Shown here: positions 9,268 through 17,540 of the stretch, in pieces | Layout of the letters: each line of letters begins with the position of its first letter | Numbering within the stretch: the stretch's first letter is position 1 | DNA from: UBA11996 sp964394975 | GTDB taxonomy: Bacteria > Chloroflexota > Dehalococcoidia > Lucifugimonadales > UBA826 | Direction: 5' to 3' | NCBI GenBank assembly: GCA_964394975.1 | Contig: CAYMZR010000001.1 | Coordinates: 1 to 64,000 of the forward strand | DNA: 64,000 nt | Program-made: the position numbers and the translations under genes | Notes under the pieces: generated by a model | Seen by the model: the letters and a program-made list of their open reading frames with translations, nothing else | Told to the model about the DNA's origin: nothing | Databases searched by the model: none

Positions 9268-10161
9268 ATGAGCAGAATCAACAAGTGCATAGAGCTCATT
9301 GAGCAAAATCAGGCTATTTTCGCTGTTTCCGCACCGGAATTAACTTACGAATGCGGCAAGGAAATGTCACAGACATGGGCCGATCTTATTCAATTTGATT
9401 TCGAGCATCATCCATTCGATACAGTTGGATTAACCAAATTCATGAAAGGGTTGAAGGATGGAGGGCCAACGCCCAGCGGGCATCTCACCCCGACGGTCAT
9501 AACAACGTTACCGTCAAACTGTATGACTCCCGAAGAAGTGATCTACAACGCCTGGCAAATTAGGCATGTATTATCTACTGGCGTACATGGCATTTTGCAT
9601 ACTCATACTAGAAGAGCCGATGCTGTTGCAATGTTCGTAGCAGCATCCAGATATGTTTTTCAGACTATTGGAAGAGATCAAGGTATACCGGAAGGATTAC
9701 GTGGTGGCGGCGGCCAAAAAGACCCTGCAGTTATATGGGACATGGATCCGACAGATTACATGTGGAAAGCAGACCCTTGGCCATTGAATCCCGAGGGTGA
9801 GCTTCTGCTGGGGCTGAAAATAGAAGATCGCTTTTGCCTCCCAGACGCGGACAATATTGCTGCCGTTCCAGGAATCTCGTTCGCAGAATGGGGCCCCGGA
9901 GATATGGGAATGTCACACGGGGACCCAGACCTTCATGACCCTCCATATACTCCTGAAATGGACGAGGCGAGAAATATTGTAAAAAGTGCCTGTGACAAAT
10001 CAGGGCTAACTTTCCTTTGTAGCTGGCAGGACGAAAATCTGACTGTTGAAGAAAGAGCTCGCCATGCCTTAAACGAGGTTGGAGCAAGAATCCTACATGT
10101 TCCAGACGAGGAAATAGCAGATAAATTGCGGAAAGAAATGGGCCGCAAAATGCCCTGGTAA
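9268..10161 (+). CDS. HpcH/HpaI-family aldolase
   Basis: A 297-aa class II (metal-dependent) aldolase of the HpcH/HpaI/citrate-lyase-beta superfamily. The predicted metal ligands are E186 in L-G-L-K-I-E-D and D212 in A-E-W-G-P-G-D-M-G-M-S-H-G, the segment equivalent to the family G-P-x-D-L-S. These enzymes cleave 2-keto-3-deoxy acids to pyruvate plus an aldehyde, a logical last step after sugar-acid dehydration by the enolase-type dehydratases found in this window. ATG with GGGAGG upstream. An intrinsic terminator follows 20 nt after the stop, closing the SDR-ThuA-Gfo-HpcH unit. Confidence 0.85.
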   Translation: MSRINKCIELIEQNQAIFAVSAPELTYECGKEMSQTWADLIQFDFEHHPFDTVGLTKFMKGLKDGGPTPSGHLTPTVITTLPSNCMTPEEVIYNAWQIRHVLSTGVHGILHTHTRRADAVAMFVAASRYVFQTIGRDQGIPEGLRGGGGQKDPAVIWDMDPTDYMWKADPWPLNPEGELLLGLKIEDRFCLPDADNIAAVPGISFAEWGPGDMGMSHGDPDLHDPPYTPEMDEARNIVKSACDKSGLTFLCSWQDENLTVEERARHALNEVGARILHVPDEEIADKLRKEMGRKMPW

Positions 10162-10181
10162 TATTCCAACGTAGCTCAAAC

Positions 10182-10214
10182 AGAGACCGTGGTTGAACCT
10201 GCGGTCTCTTTTTA
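10182..10214 (+). terminator. Intrinsic terminator after the HpcH gene
   Basis: A perfect 8-bp stem, AGAGACCG (10182-10189) with CGGTCTCT (10202-10209), a 12-nt loop and a T-run directly after (TTTTTATT). It sits between the HpcH stop (10161) and the next gene start (10233), so it separates the first four genes from the hydrolase/MaoC pair. Confidence 0.85.
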
Positions 10215-10232
10215 TTCGAAGGATTTTGTTGA

Positions 10233-11105
10233 TTGAAAAACCCCAAAGTTATTGAAATTCCAATTGGACCATACCAGAACACTGTATATGAATGGGAAGG
10301 AGATGGCCCTGCCCTAGTATTTTGCCATGCGACGGGATTTCATGGTCGTGTATGGGACCGTGTTATAGAAAAGCTTGATGGTTATCATTGCATTTCCATA
10401 GACCTGAGAGGACACGGCAGAAGCACAAACACAGAACCTCCATACCCATGGGATTCATTTGTACCCGATGTAATGGAGATAATAGAAAACCTAGAACTAA
10501 AAAATATGGTAGGTATCGGGCATTCCATGGGAGGGCACGTAATAACCTCGGTTGCTACCAAAATACCATCGATTGTGGAAGGTCTAGTTCTCTGTGATCC
10601 AAGCCTGTTCGTCGATCACAGATATCGCAGGAAAAAACCTATTACCGAATCTGAATATTCACATCCTGTCGCAAAAAGAAGAAATAATTGGGAAAGCCCA
10701 ACTCAGATGTATAACCGTCTAATAGAACACAAAAGTTTCGCGGGTTGGGAAAATTCAGTCTTAATGGATTATTGCACCCATGGCCTTGAAAAACATGACA
10801 ATCACTACAGGCTTTCATGCCCACCGATGGTGGAAGCTGCAATGTACGGTGCTTACATTAATCCGCAGGTACTAGAAGACCTCAAGTTATACAATAATCC
10901 AGTTTCAGTCCTATTAGCTCGGGCCATGAAATCAACAGAGGGTTTCGATGACTACGGTCCTTCTATAACACGCAGTGATCTAGGAGACATGTTCCCAAAC
11001 GCAATCGTAGAAAGGTATCCTGAACACTCTCATTTTTTGCCAATGGAAAACACAAAGCTGGTGGCTAATGCAATAATAGGCGTTCTAAAAACATTGAATA
11101 AATAG
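10233..11105 (+). CDS. Alpha/beta hydrolase
   Basis: A 290-aa alpha/beta-hydrolase-fold protein. The nucleophile elbow is G-H-S-M-G at 96-100 (Ser98), the oxyanion region is V-F-C-H-A-T-G-F-H, the cap follows, and a His in P-E-H-S-H-F near residue 270 completes the triad. The start is TTG at 10233: a TGA immediately precedes it in frame, so translation cannot begin earlier, and GAAGGA lies 9 nt upstream. Esterase, lactonase or haloalkane/C-C hydrolase activity are all possible. It lies just after a terminator and before the MaoC-like gene. Confidence 0.85.
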   Translation: MKNPKVIEIPIGPYQNTVYEWEGDGPALVFCHATGFHGRVWDRVIEKLDGYHCISIDLRGHGRSTNTEPPYPWDSFVPDVMEIIENLELKNMVGIGHSMGGHVITSVATKIPSIVEGLVLCDPSLFVDHRYRRKKPITESEYSHPVAKRRNNWESPTQMYNRLIEHKSFAGWENSVLMDYCTHGLEKHDNHYRLSCPPMVEAAMYGAYINPQVLEDLKLYNNPVSVLLARAMKSTEGFDDYGPSITRSDLGDMFPNAIVERYPEHSHFLPMENTKLVANAIIGVLKTLNK

Positions 11106-11158
11106 AGAATCCTTTAATCCTAGTCCTATAAATTTCAAATACGATACGAGGCGAAACA

Positions 11159-12007
11159 ATGGCACAAAGAATGGTCGAAAATAGAGTAACCGCCTACCTT
11201 GGACATGAGGACAGTCCCGAAATTTCGAACCCAATTCACTCTACCGAGGTCGCAAAAGCCTATGGGTTTCCCGGGCCCCTCGTAGGTGGAGTTACCGTAT
11301 GGGGCTGGGCAACAGACACCATATTAGAGGCTTTAGGGGAAGAATGGCTTAAGCTCGGTTGGGCAGAATATTCTTTCCGACAACCTACTATGCCCGGTGA
11401 TGAAATGCTCATCAGAGCTATAGAAGATCCCAATTCAAATTCATGGTCTGTTGAGATGCTAAATCAGGATAACGTCAGCTGTGTGGTGGGAAAAGTTGGC
11501 AAAGGAAAAGCTGAGTGGTCAAGTGAATTCGTGCGGTCTGAATCCATAACTCCGACAGGTGACAATCAGCAAAAGAAATCTTTAACCTTGGAAAACGCGG
11601 AAATAGGATTTGACTGGTCTGCAATGAAAGTAGATTTCACTGAAGATGTCGCTAGCGAATTTACATCTGAAAAACAACAGACAAGCAATCCCCTATTCGT
11701 CGGATCTAATCCTATAGCACATCCTTCATGGACCGCGGGTTGGGCGGAACAACTAATGAGACACAATTATGACATTCCGACATCAATGCACACCAGAAGT
11801 AGAGTGCAACACCACAATGTTGTGCCCGCTGGAACTCAAGTAATTGGTACAGCTCACATGGTGGATGCTTACGAAAGAAAGGCGCACCACTTTGTTAATT
11901 TTGATGTACTTTTGCAAGATCAAAATGGTGCCGATTTAGCTCAATTGAGACACTGGACTATCTTTAAAATAGCGACTCCCGAAGAAAGAGCTCAAGCGTC
12001 AAGTTAG
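11159..12007 (+). CDS. MaoC-like hotdog-fold protein
   Basis: A 282-aa protein with a hotdog fold resembling MaoC/FAS1-type dehydratases. The segment A-K-A-Y-G-F-P-G-P-L-V-G-G-V-T-V-W-G-W at about 33-51 corresponds to the hydratase-2 motif region. The length suggests two hotdog units, with the second half carrying the H-P-S-W-T-A-G-W-A-E stretch. MaoC proteins usually hydrate enoyl-CoA or enoyl-ACP, but the catalytic Asp/His dyad is not obvious here, so catalytic function is uncertain. It ends 4 nt before the convergent enoyl-CoA hydratase gene. Confidence 0.65.
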   Translation: MAQRMVENRVTAYLGHEDSPEISNPIHSTEVAKAYGFPGPLVGGVTVWGWATDTILEALGEEWLKLGWAEYSFRQPTMPGDEMLIRAIEDPNSNSWSVEMLNQDNVSCVVGKVGKGKAEWSSEFVRSESITPTGDNQQKKSLTLENAEIGFDWSAMKVDFTEDVASEFTSEKQQTSNPLFVGSNPIAHPSWTAGWAEQLMRHNYDIPTSMHTRSRVQHHNVVPAGTQVIGTAHMVDAYERKAHHFVNFDVLLQDQNGADLAQLRHWTIFKIATPEERAQASS

Positions 12008-12011
12008 TTAT

Positions 12012-12818
12012 TTATTCTGTCTTTCCAGTGAAGATAGGAGGGCGTTTTTCTATGAAGGCTCTCCTGGCTTCTTGACCATCTAAACTACCCAATGATTTGC
12101 CTATATTAAGGAGCTCATAGTGGAGCTGTTTCTCCACATTTATTCGGTTAGCGGCTCTTAAAACTCTTTTGGTCGTACGGCCAGTGATTGGGGATAAATT
12201 TGTCAAAGAGTCCAAATAATTATCGAATTCCTCTTGGAACAGCTCGTCAGATACGACCTTGCTCACCATCCCCAACTCTTTTGCCTCGTCTCCCGTGACG
12301 GTCCTATTTTCAAGCAAGAATTTCATTGCCTGTTCATAGCCCATCGCCTGTGACAAGGTAATAGACAGGCCACCATCCGGAGAACCTCCGATACGTGGGT
12401 ACCCTGCCAAAAGGCGGGCGGATGAAGCCATAATTCGAATGTCAGTCGCCATGGCTAAAGATAGCCCCGCACCAACAGCTACTCCATTTATGCCACCAAC
12501 TATCGGCTTGTCACATTCTTCTCTTAGCGCAAGATAGAAACGGCTTACCCAGCCTAAATCATCCAAATAGTTATCTTGCGGCGACATTGGTATGAATTTT
12601 TCCTGACCTTCATCAGGAGTTAAATCTAAGCCTGCACAAAAAGCATCTTCTGTACCAGTTAACCCAATAACCCACACATTATCTTCCCTTGCAGCCTCTC
12701 TGATCGATTCGATCACACCCCAAGCAAGTTCTAAGGAAGCTGCATTTTTCTTTTCCGGCCTATTCATTACAATTATTCGTACATGGCCACGGTTGTACAC
12801 TTTGACCAAATCAGTCAT
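12012..12818 (-). CDS. Enoyl-CoA hydratase/isomerase (crotonase) family protein
   Basis: A 268-aa crotonase-fold protein. The first oxyanion-hole segment is D-A-F-C-A-G-L-D-L at 58-66 and the second N-G-V-A-V-G-A-G-L-S at 111-120. Classical hydratases have two catalytic Glu residues; here the second position falls in G-G-S-P-D-G-G (Asp148), more like isomerase or decarboxylase members. Acts on a CoA thioester, substrate unknown. ATG at 12818 follows AGGGGA. It is divergent in function from, but convergent in orientation with, the MaoC-like gene. Confidence 0.88.
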   Translation of the reverse strand: MTDLVKVYNRGHVRIIVMNRPEKKNAASLELAWGVIESIREAAREDNVWVIGLTGTEDAFCAGLDLTPDEGQEKFIPMSPQDNYLDDLGWVSRFYLALREECDKPIVGGINGVAVGAGLSLAMATDIRIMASSARLLAGYPRIGGSPDGGLSITLSQAMGYEQAMKFLLENRTVTGDEAKELGMVSKVVSDELFQEEFDNYLDSLTNLSPITGRTTKRVLRAANRINVEKQLHYELLNIGKSLGSLDGQEARRAFIEKRPPIFTGKTE

Positions 12819-12878
12819 AAAACAATCCCCTATATAGTCATTAGCACAGACTGAGTGACCTATACTAAGCCGGTTTAT

Positions 12879-13625
12879 TCAATCGTCTAGGGCTTTTATC
12901 TGCTCTTCTACCTTTCCTAAATCTTCATATTCTTCCAAACTAAGGTGATAACACCTTCTTAAGTAAAGGTTAGCTATATCTGAGGCCCTTTGCCCTTCTT
13001 TACAGGCCCATTCAATTAAAATTGGAAGCTGGAAGATGTCAGGCAAGTATGAAGACAAAGCTGTTAAATCTGCCTCCGTCTCATCAACCAGAGTTTCTTC
13101 ATCCGATTCAATCGCATAACGCATTCGTCCGACAAGCTTTGTCAATTCGCCCAATTTATCGGACTCGCTCATCATAGAATACATAATGTCGTTTACCTGA
13201 TAGTCTGTTTTCTGTGGAATTGGAACTTTACTGTCCCCACTGGCAAGTTCTGTCTCATCTTCATATAGCTCAAGATAAGCCTGCACTACATCATTTACCT
13301 TCATCATGGCAGAGGTAACGTCTGAAGCTGTGTAGTCGCCTCCAAAAATAAGATCATCGTGCCTTGTCTCAGCCAAAGTTATCAAAAATTCCAGACCCTC
13401 GACCTCTTCAGGGGCAGGAGGAAAAGCGAAAGCTGACATATCACCAGGTCCTATTTCGCCTACCTGGTTCATTAAGAATGGAGGAACGTATTTGCTAACA
13501 TCTACCGTGATCGGGAGCAGTACAACATACGAAGCAAAACAAGAACCCGTGCTTGTGTCAGTGAAATAGACCAAAGCGTGGCCTTTGGGATTTGCAGAGT
13601 CTCCCAATTCAAATTGTAAATCCAT
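12879..13625 (-). CDS. Conserved-looking protein of unknown function
   Basis: A 248-aa acidic, soluble-looking protein I do not recognise. It begins M-D-L-Q-F-E-L-G-D and has a beta-rich first half (H-A-L-V-Y-F-T-D, Y-V-V-L-L-P-I-T-V-D-V-S-K-Y-V-P-P-F) and a helical, Glu/Asp-rich second half ending E-E-Q-I-K-A-L-D-D. No signal peptide or membrane segment. The start is taken at ATG 13625 because AAGGGGC lies 5-11 nt upstream; an earlier TTG at 13673 has no ribosome site. It is divergent from pyrD (141 nt between starts) and upstream of the enoyl-CoA hydratase gene, in the same direction. Confidence 0.7.
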   Translation of the reverse strand: MDLQFELGDSANPKGHALVYFTDTSTGSCFASYVVLLPITVDVSKYVPPFLMNQVGEIGPGDMSAFAFPPAPEEVEGLEFLITLAETRHDDLIFGGDYTASDVTSAMMKVNDVVQAYLELYEDETELASGDSKVPIPQKTDYQVNDIMYSMMSESDKLGELTKLVGRMRYAIESDEETLVDETEADLTALSSYLPDIFQLPILIEWACKEGQRASDIANLYLRRCYHLSLEEYEDLGKVEEQIKALDD

Positions 13626-13766
13626 ATCTGCCCCTTGGTTGCCCAGTTTGCGATTACTGTATGAGGAATACAAACCATTATATGCTAGTAATTAAGCCTT
13701 TATATAAAGAAGTGATTCCATATAGGAATATAATGTAGAAAGACTTTATGGCTTTAGAAACAGCAT

Positions 13767-14783
13767 ATGCAGATATATAAAAGATTAATACGCCCAGTTT
13801 TATTCACCCTTCCACCGGAGACGGCCTGGCATCTCTCTGACCTTGGGTTATCTCAAACGTGGTTTTGGAGAATGACCGGGAGCAAATTTCAATTTGAAAG
13901 TGACCTATTAGCATCCACAGTGGCAGGTATACCTATAAATAACCCTGTGGGACTGGCTGCAGGTTACGATAAAAACTGCAAATTCTTATCCTCACTGGAA
14001 GAATTTGGCTTTGGTTATGTAATGGGTGGTACAGTAACAAAAGAACCTAGGCCCGGTAATCCTAAGCCGCGAGTTATTAGACTTAAAGAAAAAAATGCCC
14101 TAATAAACGCACTCGGGTTTCCAGGGAATGGTCTAGAAAGTGCGTTATCTGAAATATCTACCTTGGAATCTCAATCAAAAAAATCAATTCGGATATTAAG
14201 CGTTTCTGGAACAGACACTTCGGATATTTCCCAATGCCACCAAAGATTGGAACCTTTCTGTGATGGTATTGAGTTGAATATAAGTTCGCCAAACACTAAA
14301 GGTCTCAGAATTTTTCAGGAATCCACCAAATTAAGATCTCTTCTTCAAGCTGTAAACGAGCATAGAACCAAACCCATACTTGTTAAAATGCCACCCTACA
14401 ACTCAGATGAAGGTACAGACGAAAACGCGTTAAATTTAGGGCGCATCTGTATGGAAGAAAAGGTAGAAGGACTGACCGTTTCCAACACAATCCCTATACA
14501 ACACGAGGGGCTTGCAATCGGCCAGGGGGGCCTCAGTGGCTCACCTCTGTTTGAAAATACCATATCGATGGTCAAAAACTATAAAAACGAATTTGGAAAC
14601 AAAATAGAAATAAATGCATGTGGAGGAATTTCTAACGGGCGTCAAGCCTATGATGCGCTGAAATCAGGAGCTACATCCATTCAAATATTGACTTCCCTTA
14701 TTTACGAAGGACCTAGAGTAGTCCAAAACATAAATAGAGAGCTTAATAACCTATTTATCAAGATTGGAGACCCTAGAATCTAG
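13767..14783 (+). CDS. pyrD: Dihydroorotate dehydrogenase (quinone), class 2
   Basis: A 338-aa PyrD of the membrane-associated class 2 type: dihydroorotate to orotate with quinone as acceptor, the fourth step of pyrimidine synthesis. The N-terminal helix region (M-Q-I-Y-K-R-L-I-R-P-V-L-F-T-L-P-P-E-T-A-W-H) is the quinone-tunnel element specific to this class. V-G-L-A-A-G-Y-D-K-N binds FMN. N-I-S-S-P-N-T-K-G-L-R at 171-181 carries the class 2 catalytic Ser. No Shine-Dalgarno precedes the ATG; TATAAT occurs at 13729-13734. The final TAG overlaps the stop of the convergent ribokinase in a CTAG palindrome. Confidence 0.95.
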   Translation: MQIYKRLIRPVLFTLPPETAWHLSDLGLSQTWFWRMTGSKFQFESDLLASTVAGIPINNPVGLAAGYDKNCKFLSSLEEFGFGYVMGGTVTKEPRPGNPKPRVIRLKEKNALINALGFPGNGLESALSEISTLESQSKKSIRILSVSGTDTSDISQCHQRLEPFCDGIELNISSPNTKGLRIFQESTKLRSLLQAVNEHRTKPILVKMPPYNSDEGTDENALNLGRICMEEKVEGLTVSNTIPIQHEGLAIGQGGLSGSPLFENTISMVKNYKNEFGNKIEINACGGISNGRQAYDALKSGATSIQILTSLIYEGPRVVQNINRELNNLFIKIGDPRI

Positions 14784-15706
14784 CCTTTAAGGTTAGTCAT
14801 CTGGTCTACTTCTGTTCTATAAGGCATCGCTGATTGAGCACCTAGTTTAGTAGTTGCCAAAGCCCCAGACGCGCATCCAAGACTTGCCGCAAAACACAAT
14901 GACTTTCCTTCAGAGACTGCTACGGAAAACCCACCTGTAAATGCATCCCCTGCAGCCACAGAGTCAACATTTTCCACCTCAAAGCTGGGTATATGACCGA
15001 TCTCTGAACCCGATAAAAAGAAAACTCCATCTTCTCCCATAGTAATCAGGCAAACGGCATCGGAAGATTTCTTAATTCTAAGCAGGGCGTTATGGATTGA
15101 TTTCTCATCGGTTATTTCGCAATTTGCCAACAACTCAGCCTCATGTTGATTTGGGGTTAGAAAATCAACATATTTAATAAGCTCTTCAGCCTCAGCGGCG
15201 AATGGTGCCGGATCCCAAACGACTGGGACCTTGTTTTCCTGGGCCAATTGTGCTGCCTGCACATTAGTCTCGTATGGTACTTCATTCTGGAGCACAAGGC
15301 AGTCAGTGGTCGCTAGGCAAGCTTCTAAGTATTCTATTTCTGATCTTCCGCAGTTCATGTTTGCCCCAGATGAAACAACGATAGTATTTTGCGATTGTGA
15401 ATCGATAGTTATCAGGGCTATACCTGTACCGATCTGTTGGTCCTTCGATACCATTTCAGTATTCACTGATTCCTTCCTTAGGTTCAGCAAAACCTGTTGT
15501 CCAAAATCATCAGAACCAACACGGCCTATCATTGAAACAGTTGCCCCTAGTCTAGCCGCAGCCACTGCCTGATTTGCGCCTTTACCTCCATTTTCAGAAA
15601 AAAAAGTTTTGGCAAAAATAGTTTCGCCTTCGATGGGTAAATTATTTACCTTAGTCACGAGGTCTACATTCATGCTGCCAAGAACTACCACATGAGTTTG
15701 AATCAT
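14780..15706 (-). CDS. rbsK: Ribokinase (PfkB family sugar kinase)
   Basis: A 308-aa PfkB carbohydrate kinase most like ribokinase. Signature 1 is G-G-K-G-A-N-Q-A-V-A-A-A-R-L-G from residue 40. Signature 2 near residue 255 is D-S-V-A-A-G-D-A-F-T-G-G-F, in which the second Asp is the catalytic base and A-A-G-D forms the anion hole. The opening L-G-S-M-N-V-D-L-V contains the sugar-contacting Asn and Asp. It phosphorylates ribose or a related sugar with ATP. It starts 5 nt after the stop of the HAD phosphatase gene, so the two are cotranscribed, probably with translational coupling because no Shine-Dalgarno is seen. Confidence 0.88.
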   Translation of the reverse strand: MIQTHVVVLGSMNVDLVTKVNNLPIEGETIFAKTFFSENGGKGANQAVAAARLGATVSMIGRVGSDDFGQQVLLNLRKESVNTEMVSKDQQIGTGIALITIDSQSQNTIVVSSGANMNCGRSEIEYLEACLATTDCLVLQNEVPYETNVQAAQLAQENKVPVVWDPAPFAAEAEELIKYVDFLTPNQHEAELLANCEITDEKSIHNALLRIKKSSDAVCLITMGEDGVFFLSGSEIGHIPSFEVENVDSVAAGDAFTGGFSVAVSEGKSLCFAASLGCASGALATTKLGAQSAMPYRTEVDQMTNLKG

Positions 15707-15711
15707 TTGAT

Positions 15712-16521
15712 TTATGTGCCTATCTGATTGTTTTGTAAAAGATTGTCCAGATATAAAGCCACCCCATCTTGATTAGGGCTTTTGGCAGTGTCATTGCATA
15801 CTTCAAAAACCACCGATTCTCCACCTTCCATTGCAACTCCTGTGCCAGCCCATTTAAGCATCTCCACGTCATTGAATCCGTTCCCAAAGGCTATAACTTC
15901 CTCAACCCCAGCATTAAGCTGTCTACACATCCACTCCAATGCTTTATCTTTTCCTGCATCAATACTGAGTAATTCACAGAAATGAGGTAGTGAGCGCGTC
16001 GCATATAACTGATCTGAGTAACCTGATTTTAGGTCAGATTCGAGAACTTCTATAATCCCTGGGTTCCCAACACCTAATACTCGATACAGATTCCTTGGAA
16101 TTTCTTTTAACGATTCAACTTGAACTATTCGAACTCCATTCCGCTCTCCGTACGCTTTAGCCCAATCTGTCACTTTTTCCACATACACATCATCCCCTGC
16201 GTAAGCCACAATATCTACTTCTCTTTCGGAAAGAAGATCAACAGATAGGGAAACCTGATGACTGGATAAGAAAGTTTCCCAAACATTAACGGCGCCTTTT
16301 TCGAAACTAACTAAAGCACCCTGAAATGAAATAATAGTCTCTATCATGGGAGCCTGCTTCAAAAAGATTAGGGCAGACTTTAAACTACGCCCTGTAGCCA
16401 CTGAAACGATTGCACCTCTAGCAGCACATTCCTCCAAAATATTCGTCATATATGGAGACATGAGAGATGAATCACCCTTCAAAGTGCCATCGATATCTAG
16501 GGCTATGATCTTGTATTTCAA
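15712..16521 (-). CDS. Cof-type HAD-IIB hydrolase
   Basis: A 269-aa HAD phosphatase with the C2B cap (Cof/YbiV type). Motif I is A-L-D-I-D-G-T-L with nucleophile Asp9 and Asp11; motif II is S-V-A-T-G-R; motif IV is F-G-N-G-F-N-D-V-E-M. The first acidic residue of the usual G-D-x-x-N-D is Asn here, leaving the second Asp as Mg ligand. Such enzymes dephosphorylate sugar phosphates or flavin and PLP precursors. The start is TTG at 16521 with GAGAAG upstream. It is paired with ribokinase, so a role in sugar-phosphate balance is plausible. Confidence 0.85.
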   Translation of the reverse strand: MKYKIIALDIDGTLKGDSSLMSPYMTNILEECAARGAIVSVATGRSLKSALIFLKQAPMIETIISFQGALVSFEKGAVNVWETFLSSHQVSLSVDLLSEREVDIVAYAGDDVYVEKVTDWAKAYGERNGVRIVQVESLKEIPRNLYRVLGVGNPGIIEVLESDLKSGYSDQLYATRSLPHFCELLSIDAGKDKALEWMCRQLNAGVEEVIAFGNGFNDVEMLKWAGTGVAMEGGESVVFEVCNDTAKSPNQDGVALYLDNLLQNNQIGT

Positions 16522-16710
16522 TTATTAACTTCTCCGTTAATAGGTATCCCTGTGCTAGAATCCATTTTATTTCTGTGACTAGATAGAGTCAGGTAGTTAC
16601 ATGCACATCAACCCCAGATTAATACTATGGCTTTGTATCATTCCCATCGTACTTTATCTGATGATACAGGGCTTTGCAGAAAAGTAATAAACATACCCAG
16701 GAGATATTTA

Positions 16711-17529
16711 TTGTCCGAGAAAAAAATTTTAGTAACAGGTCTAGCCGGTAAAATAGGCGGCATAATCCGTTCAAATTTATCCAACAAATATCCTCTCTCA
16801 GGGCTCGACCTTGAAGAGGTCCCAGGATTTCAAACAACTATAGGTAATCTTTCAAATTTAGATGAAATTTTACCTGCTTTTAAAGGAATCGACACGGTCG
16901 TCCATTTAGCAGCCGACCCCAATCACCAAGGTGGATGGAATACTAATCTTGAGAACAATATCATTGGAACTAGAAATGTTTATGAAGCTGCGCGAATATC
17001 AGGCGTCAAAAGAGTAATCTTCGCTAGCAGTAATCATGCTTTGGGTTTCTATCCCCTAAAAGATAATCCATATAAACAAATTTATGAAGGGAATTTTCAG
17101 GCGATAAGACAGCCTATTAGGCCTTTGACAACGGATCTCATACGCCCGGACGGTTACTACGGGGTAAGTAAAGCCTTCGGAGAATCTCTTGGTAGTTATT
17201 TTCATGACGAGTATGGAATCTCGATCATATGTATGAGAATAGGGTGGGTGATGGAACCAGATGATCCAACCTTCGCACCATCAGCTTTGTCTTTATGGAT
17301 GAGCCATAAAGACACCGTTAGACTGATAGATGCTTGCATAAATGCCCCAGAAGCCGTTGGGTTTGCTATTGTTTACGGTATGTCAGACAACACTTATGGC
17401 ATTTGGGATATGCAAGAAGGTCGAAAAGTCGTGGGATATGAACCGAAGGAAAATGCTGGCACAACATGGAATCCGATTGAAGGTAGGTCCTCAGTGATGG
17501 AATCAGGGGACCCGCAGAAATTACAATAA
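16711..17529 (+). CDS. NAD-dependent epimerase/dehydratase family protein, uronate-dehydrogenase-like
   Basis: A 272-aa extended-SDR protein. The NAD-binding motif is T-G-L-A-G-K-I-G-G at 9-17 and the catalytic pair Tyr150/Lys154 is in D-G-Y-Y-G-V-S-K. The segments A-S-S-N-H-A-L-G-F-Y-P and R-P-D-G-Y-Y-G-V-S-K-A-F-G-E resemble uronate dehydrogenases, which oxidise glucuronate or galacturonate to the aldarolactone. The start is set at TTG 16711 because AGGAG is at 16699-16703; an ATG at 16627 has no ribosome site and adds a non-homologous-looking tail. An enolase-superfamily gene follows 11 nt later. In known uronate pathways such enzymes (for example galactarolactone cycloisomerase) act right after the dehydrogenase, which supports the call. 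Confidence 0.75.
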   Translation: MSEKKILVTGLAGKIGGIIRSNLSNKYPLSGLDLEEVPGFQTTIGNLSNLDEILPAFKGIDTVVHLAADPNHQGGWNTNLENNIIGTRNVYEAARISGVKRVIFASSNHALGFYPLKDNPYKQIYEGNFQAIRQPIRPLTTDLIRPDGYYGVSKAFGESLGSYFHDEYGISIICMRIGWVMEPDDPTFAPSALSLWMSHKDTVRLIDACINAPEAVGFAIVYGMSDNTYGIWDMQEGRKVVGYEPKENAGTTWNPIEGRSSVMESGDPQKLQ

Positions 17530-17540
17530 GGAGCAAAAGG

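Noticed and set aside
9731..10282. 183-codon minus-strand frame opposite the HpcH gene
   Set aside because: Lies across a well-supported aldolase gene and its terminator, and its sequence resembles no protein.
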